In this document: piece by piece, positions 8,242-16,650 of the stretch
Layout: each line of letters begins with the position of its first letter
Position numbering within the stretch: the first letter of the stretch is position 1
Assembly (NCBI RefSeq): GCF_000193635.1
Contig: NZ_AEKT01000031.1
Coordinates: 1-64,000, forward strand
Direction: 5' to 3'
DNA: 64,000 nucleotides
DNA from: Weissella cibaria KACC 11862
GTDB taxonomy: Bacteria > Bacillota > Bacilli > Lactobacillales > Lactobacillaceae
Position numbers and translations under genes: made by a program
The notes under the pieces: model-generated
Told to the model about the DNA's origin: nothing
Databases searched by the model: none
The model's input: the letters and a program-made list of their open reading frames with translations, nothing else

Positions 8242-9132
8242 ATGGGTCTTGAACGCCTTACTTATTTTATCGACGCTGTTGATTTGGCTAGTTTTACGGC
8301 TGCGGCTCAGAAAAATTTTGTGTCACAAACTGCCATTAGCAAGCAAATGAAAAATTTAGAGGAAGAAATTGGCGCACCGCTATTTCATCGTGAAAATAAT
8401 CGGGTCACCGTCACATCAGCTGGTCGTAAATTCTATAATCACGCTAAACAGCTCATCACAAATTACGAGCAGGCCGTCCAACTGGCGCACGCGGTCGGCG
8501 CTACCGACAAGCAAACCCTCACAATCGGTTTTACAACCTATTATGAGACACAATTAATGTCACCTATGCTCCACGATTTTATGGCCATGCACCCAGAAAT
8601 CGACATCACCATTTCACAGGATAATTTTCGCGATAATAACCAAGCCCTATTGTCGCAAACCATTGATATTCTATTTTCCCGCAATTACGGGCTTGATTCA
8701 CTTGCCGACTATGCACAAATCCAAACAACGGTCTTAGAAGAGGGCAATATGCTCGTCGCTGTCGCCGAAGATGACCCCATTACGCGTTATGAAGTGGTGC
8801 CAAACGAGGCATTAGCTAACCGCGACGTCATCTTTGTATCTTCTGATCCCAACATGCTGGCCCCACATGGTTTAACCAGCAATGCCCAAGCCGATGGCTA
8901 TTCGTTCAACAGTGTCACACGCATTCAGAGTTTGGAATTGCTCTTAATGTTAATCCGTCTGAAAAAGCGCATCGCCTTCTTTCCTGAAAACTCACTCTTC
9001 AGTACGAATGGCGTCGTATTCCGACCAATCGCTAGCACATCACACCGTTATGAAATTGTCTTAGCAACTAACCAGCAAAATCCAAACACTGCCGTCAAAG
9101 TTTTTACTGATTTTGTCACATCAACCATATAA
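8242..9132 (+). CDS. LysR-family transcriptional regulator
   Basis: A 296-residue regulator with an N-terminal winged HTH (residues 1-60, with SFTAAAQKNFVSQTAISKQMKNLE) and a periplasmic-binding-like effector domain from about residue 90. AGGAGG precedes the ATG. It is divergent from the CoA-transferase operon and probably regulates it in response to a pathway metabolite. The effector is unknown. Confidence 0.88.
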   Translation: MGLERLTYFIDAVDLASFTAAAQKNFVSQTAISKQMKNLEEEIGAPLFHRENNRVTVTSAGRKFYNHAKQLITNYEQAVQLAHAVGATDKQTLTIGFTTYYETQLMSPMLHDFMAMHPEIDITISQDNFRDNNQALLSQTIDILFSRNYGLDSLADYAQIQTTVLEEGNMLVAVAEDDPITRYEVVPNEALANRDVIFVSSDPNMLAPHGLTSNAQADGYSFNSVTRIQSLELLLMLIRLKKRIAFFPENSLFSTNGVVFRPIASTSHRYEIVLATNQQNPNTAVKVFTDFVTSTI

Positions 9133-9240
9133 AAAGGGTTCAGCCTTTCGGAACACGTTTAAAAGCCGCAAATCCGCCGATTTTATCTCGGCAGATTTGC
9201 GGCTTTTTAGGCTGAGACAACGATTCTGTCCCAGTTTATT
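9133..9240. repeat. Truncated copy of the three-hairpin intergenic repeat
   Basis: This stretch matches the last half of the roughly 215 bp repeat at 19131-19346: the GGTTCAGCCTTTCGGAAC box, then a 20-bp hairpin (9161-9207) whose sequence has diverged but kept its pairing, then the GGCTGAGACA...TGTCCCAG remnant. The first hairpin is missing. It separates convergent genes and probably acts as a bidirectional terminator. Confidence 0.8.
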
Positions 9241-9244
9241 TTGT

Positions 9245-10252
9245 TTACATCATTAACAGGTGAATCAAGCCAAGCGCTAGCAATACCTGAATCACACCAA
9301 TGACCAAACCAAAACTCAGGAAGCGAACCCCCGAATTCTTGATAATTGACCATTTTAGACTCAACCCAATGCCAGCCAAATTAATGACCCCGAAGAAACT
9401 TGCCAATTCCTTGGCGACAGCGACTACCGGTGCTGGCAAGCCAATCATCGTATTTACCAACATAAAGATGACAAAGGCCGTGACGAACCATGGCATCATG
9501 CGCCAAAATGGCTTTGCTGGTGCCATCACAGCTTCTTGTTGCGTTTGTCCACGACGACTCATCTTCGTAAAGGCCATAACCACAAAGGCCAACAATACCA
9601 CGCGGAGCATCTTAAACAATGTTGCGTACGTTCCAGTCGCATCATTGACCATCAAACCAGCGCCAACAGCTTGACCAACCGATTGTAACGTACCACCAAT
9701 CAAAGCACCCGATAATAAATCATTGTGACCTAGAATAGCCGGTCCGATGGTTGGCAAAATCAGCAACAGTGCCACACCAGTCAACGACACGGTCGCAGCA
9801 GCGGTCCGGCGTTGCGTATCATTAGCACCAATTACCGGCGAAACGGCAGCAATCGCGCTCGTGCCACACACCGCATTACCTGCACCCATCAACATTGCTG
9901 ACTCAGATGACACCTTAAAAAAGCGCCCACCGAGCCACATGACAATTAAAATTGTGGCCGTCATCTGCAACACAATAAACAAAATCCCTTGCCAGCCTAA
10001 CTGCTCAACCGTCCTAAGCGTGACCGTTAACCCAAGAAAAGCAATGCCAAATTGAATAAAATACTTTTCCGACCAATCGACCCCGGGGTTCCAGATTTGC
10101 TGACGAAAGGCAGTATTCCCAATCACAATTCCTAACAACATGGCGATGCCTTCCGCACCCAAAAACGGTAGTAATGGGGTTAACCACTCTGCAACGACTG
10201 CGAGGGCAACCGTCAGGCCAATACCTGGCAACATCTCTCTAGTAACTCGCAT
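9245..10252 (-). CDS. YeiH/UPF0324-family putative anion exporter (copy 1)
   Basis: A 335-residue membrane protein with about ten hydrophobic segments and the family hallmark LMGAGNAVCGTSAIAAVSPVIGA near residues 120-140. The family is annotated as putative sulfate exporters, but substrates are not firmly known. A close paralogue lies at 11678-12673; conserved blocks such as GALIGGTLQSVGQ and NLAGIGLSLKW recur there. Confidence 0.85.
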   Translation of the reverse strand: MRVTREMLPGIGLTVALAVVAEWLTPLLPFLGAEGIAMLLGIVIGNTAFRQQIWNPGVDWSEKYFIQFGIAFLGLTVTLRTVEQLGWQGILFIVLQMTATILIVMWLGGRFFKVSSESAMLMGAGNAVCGTSAIAAVSPVIGANDTQRRTAAATVSLTGVALLLILPTIGPAILGHNDLLSGALIGGTLQSVGQAVGAGLMVNDATGTYATLFKMLRVVLLAFVVMAFTKMSRRGQTQQEAVMAPAKPFWRMMPWFVTAFVIFMLVNTMIGLPAPVVAVAKELASFFGVINLAGIGLSLKWSIIKNSGVRFLSFGLVIGVIQVLLALGLIHLLMM

Positions 10253-10322
10253 CGCAATTACCTCCTTTATTTACAACCAGTTGTTAACCTAGTTCCTTTT
10301 TCCACGTATATTTTATCAAAAT

Positions 10323-10360
10323 AAAAAAATACGGTCCAACCAAACATTTTGATTGGACCG
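10323..10360 (-). terminator. Terminator of the 10.4 kb gene
   Basis: An 8-bp CGGTCCAA/TTGGACCG stem is followed by a T-run on the minus strand, just after the stop codon of the hypothetical gene. Confidence 0.75.
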
Positions 10361-10379
10361 CACCAATTAGTTGCGCTAA

Positions 10380-10874
10380 TTAATATAGTGAAACACCATT
10401 ATGTTCTGAATCAATGGGTGCCACATTATCCATTAGATAATGTTCTACGGCACGCTTATATGATTGATGACTGCGCATCGCAATGCCCGTCAACTTGCTA
10501 AACTCAGTCGCATTTAGTGCCCAAACTTGCGCCACCGACTGTTTTAACAAGTGATCATGGAGCGTTTGCGTCAAACTAATAAATCGTTGGAATTCAGCAT
10601 GACCGATACCGTAGATACGCTTTAAGTTACCCGTTCGCTTTTCGATGTTCGCTAACATCACCAACCCTTGCGCAAACGTTGCCGCCGTTTGCCCACCAAA
10701 GTTATACATCGTTGGTGTTGGGTAGGGGTGACCATTTGGATAGGCCCCTGATTCAGCCTCGTAAGCATGCAACTTGGCTACCACTTGGCCTGCCACATCA
10801 GGTCGAATACCTGACTTCACCAAAATATTACCAAATTCCAGCATGAACGCCTGCGTATGAACTGTCATCGTCAT
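10380..10874 (-). CDS. Hypothetical protein, 164 aa
   Basis: I do not recognise this protein. It is soluble and mostly helical in character, with no signal peptide or membrane segment. A distinctive proline/tyrosine/glycine stretch (NGHPYPTPTMYNFGGQTA) lies near residues 47-64. GAGAGGGA precedes the ATG and a clear terminator follows. It lies between two YeiH paralogues and an XRE regulator, but separate terminators suggest an independent transcript. Confidence 0.65.
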   Translation of the reverse strand: MTMTVHTQAFMLEFGNILVKSGIRPDVAGQVVAKLHAYEAESGAYPNGHPYPTPTMYNFGGQTAATFAQGLVMLANIEKRTGNLKRIYGIGHAEFQRFISLTQTLHDHLLKQSVAQVWALNATEFSKLTGIAMRSHQSYKRAVEHYLMDNVAPIDSEHNGVSLY

Positions 10875-11002
10875 TATCTAAATCCCTCTCTTTGTACTCT
10901 TCTCTTAGTCGCCGAATACTAGTGTATGGCGAACCCAATTAGTGTACGCAAAAAGTTCACAGAATAGTACAAAAAAGTGTTGTTTTTGTGATTAACTCAT
11001 CT

Positions 11003-11545
11003 TTAGTTAGCGTGCGCACCAGCCATAAAGCCATCGATAAATCCTTGAATAGAATCGGTTAGATATGGCACGCCTAAAATAACCACAAAGGCTAGCATGG
11101 CCCAGAAAAACGGCCTATTTTTAGCAAATAACTTATTGATATCCCGCCAGTTAGCAGTAATCATCACTGAAATAAATGCAACCAGTCTCAGTAGCTCGAC
11201 ATCATTATCGATCGTTCCTACCTTAATATGCAGCCAAATTTTTTCAATAATGTATGTGACTACGCCCAATACGAGTGTCGTAAAGACAATAATATTAGCT
11301 GGTGTAATCTTTGTACTTTCGCCTGATTCAAACTTTTCAATCAACGCTTCATCCCCCTTTACTAACTCATCTAACGACACCACGAAAAGGTCGCTCAAAG
11401 CCAGAACATTTTTGAAACTTGGCAACGCCGATCCATTCTCCCACTTTGAAATAGACTGTCGCGAGATACCCAAATAATCGGCTAAATCTTGCTGCGACAT
11501 GCCTTTGTCCTCACGACGTTGTTGAATATTATGCCCAATTTCCAT
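11003..11545 (-). CDS. XRE-family regulator with membrane-anchored C-terminus
   Basis: A 180-residue protein. Residues 5-60 form a Cro/CI-type HTH (GMSQQDLADYLGISRQSISKWENG). The C-terminal part has three hydrophobic segments near residues 83-103, 120-135 and 147-165. Such membrane-tethered XRE proteins are common in Firmicutes, and their signals are usually unknown. It lies alone, 130 bp from each neighbour. Confidence 0.8.
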   Translation of the reverse strand: MEIGHNIQQRREDKGMSQQDLADYLGISRQSISKWENGSALPSFKNVLALSDLFVVSLDELVKGDEALIEKFESGESTKITPANIIVFTTLVLGVVTYIIEKIWLHIKVGTIDNDVELLRLVAFISVMITANWRDINKLFAKNRPFFWAMLAFVVILGVPYLTDSIQGFIDGFMAGAHAN

Positions 11546-11636
11546 AACCGGCCTCCACAGTCAATAATATATATCCACCATACCCGAATCGTATATTTTT
11601 AACCAGCAACTATCGGTTGCACTTTAATATGCAACC

Positions 11637-11663
11637 AAAAAACGCCTAGCACCTGCATGCTAG
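11637..11663 (-). terminator. Terminator of YeiH copy 2
   Basis: A short CTAGCA/TGCTAG stem followed by GCG and six T residues on the minus strand lies directly after the stop codon. Confidence 0.65.
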
Positions 11664-11677
11664 ACATTCTTAGTCGC

Positions 11678-12673
11678 TTATTTCATTAATACCGTAATGA
11701 GGACAATAGCCAACACAACCTGGAAAATAATGGTCACTAAACCATAGCCCAAGAATTTCATCCCTGACTGCTTAATGGTCTGCCACTTCAAATTCAAGCC
11801 GATTCCCGCCAAGTTGACAATACCGAAGAAGCTTGTAATTTCGTGAGCCGTTCCTGTCAGGACGTGAGGCAAACTGATAAATGAATTCACCAGCATCAAT
11901 ACCACGAACACCATCACAAACCATGGGATCTTAACACTTGTTTTGGGCGCAGTCGCTTCAATTGGCGTCAGCTTTGAGGCATGGCGCGCCATCAAAATCA
12001 CGACAACTGACAACATAATGACACGCAACATTTTAAAAATTGGTGCGTATGTCACCACGTCGCCACCAACCAATGAGGCCGTTCCTGATACCTGACCAAC
12101 CGATTGTACAGTACCACCAATTAGGGCACTCACCAGCAAGTCGTTATGTGGAAAGACTGCCGGACCAATAATCGGCAAAACGAACAAGAGCACCACGCCG
12201 GCTAACGAAACCGTCGCAACAGACGTACGCCGTTGATCATCAGTTGCGCCGACTGCCGGCGCAACTGATGCGATTGCACTTGAACCGCACACCGCATTTC
12301 CCGCACCCATTAACATGGCCGTTTGTGGTGCGACCTTAAAGACGCGACCGCCCAGCCACATCACCACTAAAATTGTGGCCAACATTTGCAACAAAATAAA
12401 AATGATGCCCGTCCAACCTAATGATTCAATGTTCTGTAACGTGACATTTAGCCCCAAGGCAGCGATACCAATTTCAATTGGATATTTTTCAGCCCACTTC
12501 ACACCGGCACCCCACCGTTGCTGGGCAAAAACAGTATTTCCTAATATAATCCCTAGCACCATCGCCAAGGCTTCAGCGCCCAACGTTGGTAACCAAGGTG
12601 ATACGAATTTTGCAACAAGCGCGACAGCTAGTGTCAACAAGATACCAGCAATCATTTGTCGTTTTATGGCCAT
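11678..12673 (-). CDS. YeiH/UPF0324-family putative anion exporter (copy 2)
   Basis: A 331-residue paralogue of the 9.2 kb gene, with the same about ten membrane segments and the LMGAGNAVCGSSAIASVAPAVGA block near residues 120-140. Extensive similarity along the full length, in close proximity, points to an old local duplication, since the sequences have clearly diverged. Two unrelated small genes lie between the copies. Confidence 0.85.
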   Translation of the reverse strand: MAIKRQMIAGILLTLAVALVAKFVSPWLPTLGAEALAMVLGIILGNTVFAQQRWGAGVKWAEKYPIEIGIAALGLNVTLQNIESLGWTGIIFILLQMLATILVVMWLGGRVFKVAPQTAMLMGAGNAVCGSSAIASVAPAVGATDDQRRTSVATVSLAGVVLLFVLPIIGPAVFPHNDLLVSALIGGTVQSVGQVSGTASLVGGDVVTYAPIFKMLRVIMLSVVVILMARHASKLTPIEATAPKTSVKIPWFVMVFVVLMLVNSFISLPHVLTGTAHEITSFFGIVNLAGIGLNLKWQTIKQSGMKFLGYGLVTIIFQVVLAIVLITVLMK

Positions 12674-12725
12674 AATTAATGACGTCTCCCACTAAATAAA
12701 CTCTGCTATCCAGTGTACGCCTCTT

Positions 12726-12905
12726 TTATCGTTTGTGCTGATATATTTTCTTCACAACGAACCGAATAATAGCTGTTAATACCGCTGCCACAATCAGTGA
12801 CTTAATAGCACCTGGCCAAAATGAATCTGTGCGAAAAACAATCGCATCCGACACGGCATAAATCAGCATGAATAATAAGCTGACCCAATCTACATATTTT
12901 GTCAT
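12726..12905 (-). CDS. Small two-segment membrane protein
   Basis: A 59-residue protein with two hydrophobic stretches (about residues 5-23 and 32-50) and a basic tail (KKIYQHKR). Family unknown. The ATG at 12905 has AGGGG upstream; a GTG three codons earlier would sit directly on that site. It follows the GNAT gene by 24 bp and is probably co-transcribed with it. Confidence 0.6.
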   Translation of the reverse strand: MTKYVDWVSLLFMLIYAVSDAIVFRTDSFWPGAIKSLIVAAVLTAIIRFVVKKIYQHKR

Positions 12906-12929
12906 ACCTTTCACCCCTAAAGCGTTAAC

Positions 12930-13502
12930 TTAGCTCAAGTCACGCTGCATATGTGTATAGTGATGCGCACCAATCATTAGTTCGCCCACTGCGACAAACC
13001 CTTCACGTTCATACAATACGCGCGCCTTTGGATTACCATCATCAACATTTAAGCCAATGACCGTTTCACCTTGTGCTACCACCACTTCTGGCAAAGCCGC
13101 CAGCAATTGTGTGCCGACACCTTTACCGCGTGCTGATTCAGCGACTGAAATTGAGTCGAGATACCACTCATCGGGCAACGTCTCAACATCTGGGAACAGT
13201 TCTGCTAATTCACCAAACCGTTCCGCTAACAATCGTTGCATCGTTAAATCCAAATGTGGCTCGCTAGCTGACGGATAGCCAAACGCCACCCCCACAATAG
13301 CCCCACCTAATTCAGCGACCGTTGCGTGCGTATGCGAATAGCGGGCCGTGTCATCAGCCAAGGCACTATCATGCAATAATTGTTCGATATTATCGCGTCC
13401 TAACTTGGCTACCATTGGAATTTCCATTTGGTCAATAATCGTCATTTCTAAGTACACAATGGTTGCTGTATCAGCCACTGTTGCTGGTCTAATTGTAATC
13501 AT
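12930..13502 (-). CDS. GNAT-family N-acetyltransferase
   Basis: A 190-residue GCN5-type acetyltransferase. The acetyl-CoA binding loop SARGKGVGTQLL lies near residues 130-141 and is followed by a typical NPKARVLYEREGFV motif near residues 160-175. The acceptor substrate cannot be read from sequence. The ATG at 13502 is preceded by GGGAGG at proper spacing. Confidence 0.82.
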   Translation of the reverse strand: MITIRPATVADTATIVYLEMTIIDQMEIPMVAKLGRDNIEQLLHDSALADDTARYSHTHATVAELGGAIVGVAFGYPSASEPHLDLTMQRLLAERFGELAELFPDVETLPDEWYLDSISVAESARGKGVGTQLLAALPEVVVAQGETVIGLNVDDGNPKARVLYEREGFVAVGELMIGAHHYTHMQRDLS

Positions 13503-13578
13503 GTTTAAATCCTCCCCCATCTTTGTTACTAGTCTACTGGCTTTAAGGGGGAATTACCACTTTCATTTGGTAAACACC

Positions 13579-13607
13579 TTGAAAGGCAACTCAAAACCCT
13601 TTAATAT
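13579..13607 (+). promoter_or_regulatory. Promoter of the dus gene
   Basis: TTGAAA, a 17-nt spacer and TAATAT give a good vegetative promoter about 75 bp upstream of the tRNA-dihydrouridine synthase start. Confidence 0.7.
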
Positions 13608-13684
13608 GTTATTGTCCCAGTTTGGATTTGCGGAAGATCGAGCCGCACGAATGAAAATATAAGGTTAAAGAAAGGAATTTTGAC

Positions 13685-14746
13685 ATGGTTAAAGCAAAGT
13701 CAGCTTACTGGCAAGGCGTTGTCGACGAAGCACAACAGCACCCTAAGGCGGCCGGGATTGAGAAGACCCCATTCTTCTCACTTGCCCCAATGGAAGCCGT
13801 AACGGATACTGTTTTCCGTCGCGTTGTTGATAAAGCCGCTGCGCCTGATGTTTACTACACGGAGTTCACTAACGCCCGTAGTATTACACACCCAAAAGCT
13901 AAGTTTACTGTACAAGGTCGCCTACACGTTGATAAGAGCGAAAAGGTGCCAGTTGTGCAAATCTGGGGAAACCGTGGTGAAGACTTCGAAAAGTCATCCC
14001 TTGAATTGCGTGATCGTGGATACAATGCCATTGATTTGAACATGGGTTGTCCGGATTCAACAGTTATTAAGAACGGAGGCGGATCAGATTTGATTCGTCA
14101 CTACGAGTCAGCACAAGAAGTGATTCAAGCTGCCAAGACGGCAGGCTTGCCCGTTTCTGTTAAGACGCGTTTGGGCTTCAATGATTTGGAAACATTCCGC
14201 GAGTGGATTCCATTCCTTTTGAAGCAAGATATTCAAGTTTTGACGGTTCACTTACGTACACGTAAGGAAATGTCAAAGGTGCCTGCTCACTACGAGTACA
14301 TCGATGAAATCGTTAAGATGCGTGATGAAATTGCACCAGACACATTGTTGCAAATCAACGGTGATGTTAAGACTCGTCAAGAAGGGCTGGAATTGGTTCG
14401 CCAACACCCTGGTGTCGATGGTGTCATGATTGGTCGTGGTGTTTTCGAAAACCCATTTGCCTTTGAAATCATGCCTGCTGATCACACGTTGGATCAAACC
14501 CTTGAATTGCTCCGTTTGCAATTGGATTTGTACGATGAGTTCACGGCTGAATTTGGGCCAATGAACTTCCAAAAGTTGAAGCGTTTCTTCAAGATTTACG
14601 TCCGTAACTTTGCGTACGCTTCAGATTTGCGTGTTGCCCTAATGGATACCAACACGACTGACGAAGTTCGCGCACTTTTGGCCGAATTCGACAAGCAATG
14701 GGCGGCTAAGAAAGCTGCCGACGCTGTTGCAATTGAAGCTAATTAA
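13685..14746 (+). CDS. dus: tRNA-dihydrouridine synthase
   Basis: A 353-residue FMN-dependent enzyme that reduces specific uridines in tRNA to dihydrouridine. LAPMEAVTDTVFRRV is the N-terminal flavin motif (residues 33-47). NMGCPDSTV holds the catalytic cysteine near residue 121. VKTRLGF and the phosphate-binding INGDVKT and GVMIGRGVFENP motifs complete the barrel. Which tRNA position it modifies is uncertain. It is monocistronic, with its own promoter and terminator. Confidence 0.9.
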   Translation: MVKAKSAYWQGVVDEAQQHPKAAGIEKTPFFSLAPMEAVTDTVFRRVVDKAAAPDVYYTEFTNARSITHPKAKFTVQGRLHVDKSEKVPVVQIWGNRGEDFEKSSLELRDRGYNAIDLNMGCPDSTVIKNGGGSDLIRHYESAQEVIQAAKTAGLPVSVKTRLGFNDLETFREWIPFLLKQDIQVLTVHLRTRKEMSKVPAHYEYIDEIVKMRDEIAPDTLLQINGDVKTRQEGLELVRQHPGVDGVMIGRGVFENPFAFEIMPADHTLDQTLELLRLQLDLYDEFTAEFGPMNFQKLKRFFKIYVRNFAYASDLRVALMDTNTTDEVRALLAEFDKQWAAKKAADAVAIEAN

Positions 14747-14748
14747 TT

Positions 14749-14784
14749 AATAAATCCCCCAGCGCATGCACTGGGGGATTTATT
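14749..14784. terminator. Terminator after dus
   Basis: A 14-bp AATAAATCCCCCAG stem and complement lies between the dus stop codon and the next gene's ribosome site. Confidence 0.85.
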
Positions 14785-14808
14785 GTATCTTCAGAAAGGT
14801 CATTACCT

Positions 14809-15381
14809 ATGCAATTACAAACCGGTGATTTAATTTTTGTTGGTGTCACAGACACCGACGACTTCTCTCAACGCATCGCAGCGAGCACACATCGCGAGAC
14901 CGCTGTTGACTACACCCATATCGGGCTTGTCGAGAAAACGACAGCCACACTCTTCGTGCTCCACGCGTCACCCGAAACTGGCAGTACCCGCGAACCTTTG
15001 GCGACGTTTTTGAACCGCCAAACTGGCGTCGCCGATGTTTACCGACCAACAATCAGCAACGCACCCTGGCCAGCAATTTTACAAAATGCCAAAGCAATGC
15101 TCGGCCAACCCTATAACTGGTCCTTTATTAAATCCCGGCCTGGCTATTACTGCTCTGAATATATTATGAACGCCTTTCAACCAGCCCAAATTTTCACCGA
15201 AGCGCCGATGACATTTGGCCCCAACAATAGCATCTTACCCGGCTGGCTGGATTACTATGCCGACTTGGGGTTACCCGTGCCAAATGGTGAACCCGGCACC
15301 AATCCAAATGGCCTTGCCAATTCACCTCACCTTAACTATCTCGGTCGTCTTAACGACGTGAACGCGGTTGATGCTTGGTAA
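14809..15381 (+). CDS. YiiX/YebB-like NlpC/P60 cysteine hydrolase
   Basis: A 190-residue permuted papain-fold protein. The order TGDLIF (residues 4-9), YTHIGLV with its histidine near residue 43, and YYCSEYI with its cysteine near residue 116 matches the YiiX/YebB type, in which His precedes Cys. It has no signal peptide, so it is probably cytoplasmic, acting on an amide or lipid-linked substrate that is not known. Its 3' end overlaps the convergent YihY gene by 32 bp. Confidence 0.72.
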   Translation: MQLQTGDLIFVGVTDTDDFSQRIAASTHRETAVDYTHIGLVEKTTATLFVLHASPETGSTREPLATFLNRQTGVADVYRPTISNAPWPAILQNAKAMLGQPYNWSFIKSRPGYYCSEYIMNAFQPAQIFTEAPMTFGPNNSILPGWLDYYADLGLPVPNGEPGTNPNGLANSPHLNYLGRLNDVNAVDAW

Positions 15382-16291
15382 TTTGACGCTGGCTAAGTGG
15401 TGACCGCCGTTTAGCCGCCACCCCTTTCGCCTGCTCGGGTACATAGGCATACCGGGTGCCGTGCGCAGCAAATAAATCTGCAAACCAAGCAATTAAAATT
15501 TGTGCGACAACCATAATGGTCCCGACCAAATTAAGATAAACCATCAATACCAACAATGACCCCAGCGATTGATAAAATCCTACGCTCTTAACGGCAAATT
15601 GTGCATAAAAGCTAAAACCGGCATTCAACGCTAAGAGAAGTAAAACTTCAATCCCAGAACCGGCCACAAGCGCCTTCCAAGGTAACCGTTTAGCCGGCAA
15701 TGCGAAGTTGAACACACACATCAATACCCAGAGCCCAAATAGCGCAAACAACCAGCTCTGCTTGGCCAATTTATCTAACCATGGCATATCAAACGGCAAT
15801 GCCGCAATAATTGCTGGCATCATCGCACTTGCACCCATCAGTACGCCGGCCGTTAACAAAATGACCATCAACCATAGAAAACTAAAGACCCGAGTTAGCA
15901 TACCACTAACCCGTTCTGGCACATCATGAACCGCATTAAACGCTTTACGAATAACCGCCAACACTGAACTAGCACCCCAAATCGTGATCACGATTGAGAA
16001 TGACAAAATTCCCACACCACCACTTAGGACCGATGTAATAATCGGTCCAAGAATCGACATGATGTTTTTAGGCAATTGTTCCCGCAACATACTATTGAGT
16101 TCCTGGGCATTAATGCCGACCAGCCCGGCGATGGCTCCCACACTCATCAAAACCGGCACCAACGATAATAATGTATAGTATGTAATCGTTGGCCCGACCA
16201 TATTGAGATTAGCCCGGCTCAAATACGTCTGGAGCGCCGGCACCTGAAATTGTTTCTTCAGTAACGCGAGATCAACCAAAAATCTACGCAT
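15350..16291 (-). CDS. YihY/BrkB-family membrane protein
   Basis: A 313-residue inner-membrane protein of the YihY (UPF0761) family, once called RNase BN in error. Six hydrophobic segments and the family block ANLNMVGPTITYYTLLSLVP near residue 35 are present; the C-terminal tail is strongly basic. Function is unknown. The ATG at 16291 has AGGGGG six nt upstream; earlier starts place that site too close. The gene's 3' end is antisense to the end of the YiiX-like gene. Confidence 0.85.
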   Translation of the reverse strand: MRRFLVDLALLKKQFQVPALQTYLSRANLNMVGPTITYYTLLSLVPVLMSVGAIAGLVGINAQELNSMLREQLPKNIMSILGPIITSVLSGGVGILSFSIVITIWGASSVLAVIRKAFNAVHDVPERVSGMLTRVFSFLWLMVILLTAGVLMGASAMMPAIIAALPFDMPWLDKLAKQSWLFALFGLWVLMCVFNFALPAKRLPWKALVAGSGIEVLLLLALNAGFSFYAQFAVKSVGFYQSLGSLLVLMVYLNLVGTIMVVAQILIAWFADLFAAHGTRYAYVPEQAKGVAAKRRSPLSQRQITKHQPRSRR

Positions 16292-16389
16292 AAGCATCCC
16301 CCTAACTGTCCTTTTGATTAAGTATCGCAAGGTTGCCCAGGGCGGGTCAATGATTATGTATTTTGGTTTGCCAAGTTGGTTACACAGAA

Positions 16390-16431
16390 AAACGGTCTGA
16401 ATGTTTCACATGAAACATCCAGACCGTTTTT
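16390..16431. terminator. Terminator with embedded parS-like palindrome
   Basis: A stem of AACGGTCTG and complement, continued by ATGTTTCA/TGAAACAT, with A/T-runs at both ends. It follows the small membrane gene (minus strand) and precedes the start of YihY. Confidence 0.8.
16402..16417. other. parS-like 16-mer
   Basis: TGTTTCACATGAAACA differs at one central position from TGTTTCACGTGAAACA. It is the inner part of a terminator stem, so a terminator role suffices to explain the symmetry. Confidence 0.35.
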
Positions 16432-16637
16432 CATTGTTGTCGATTATCTTTGACGTAATTCCAAAAGCTCCCCAAAGCTGAAATTAAATCAATGCCGGGC
16501 AAAATTGCGATAAAGACCCACTTTGAAAATGGATCTGTTGGTCGAAAAATAATAAACCAAACAATATCAATTAGCAATTGCACCAGTAATTGTTTTGGTG
16601 TTGCTCGAAAAAACGACTTACCAAAAGCCCCTATCAT
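16431..16637 (-). CDS. Small membrane protein, 68 aa
   Basis: A 68-residue protein with two hydrophobic segments (about residues 17-30 and 40-57). It starts 13 bp after the stop of the upstream esterase gene, so the two form an operon. Family not recognised. Confidence 0.6.
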   Translation of the reverse strand: MIGAFGKSFFRATPKQLLVQLLIDIVWFIIFRPTDPFSKWVFIAILPGIDLISALGSFWNYVKDNRQQ

Positions 16638-16650
16638 AGTATCCCCTTAA

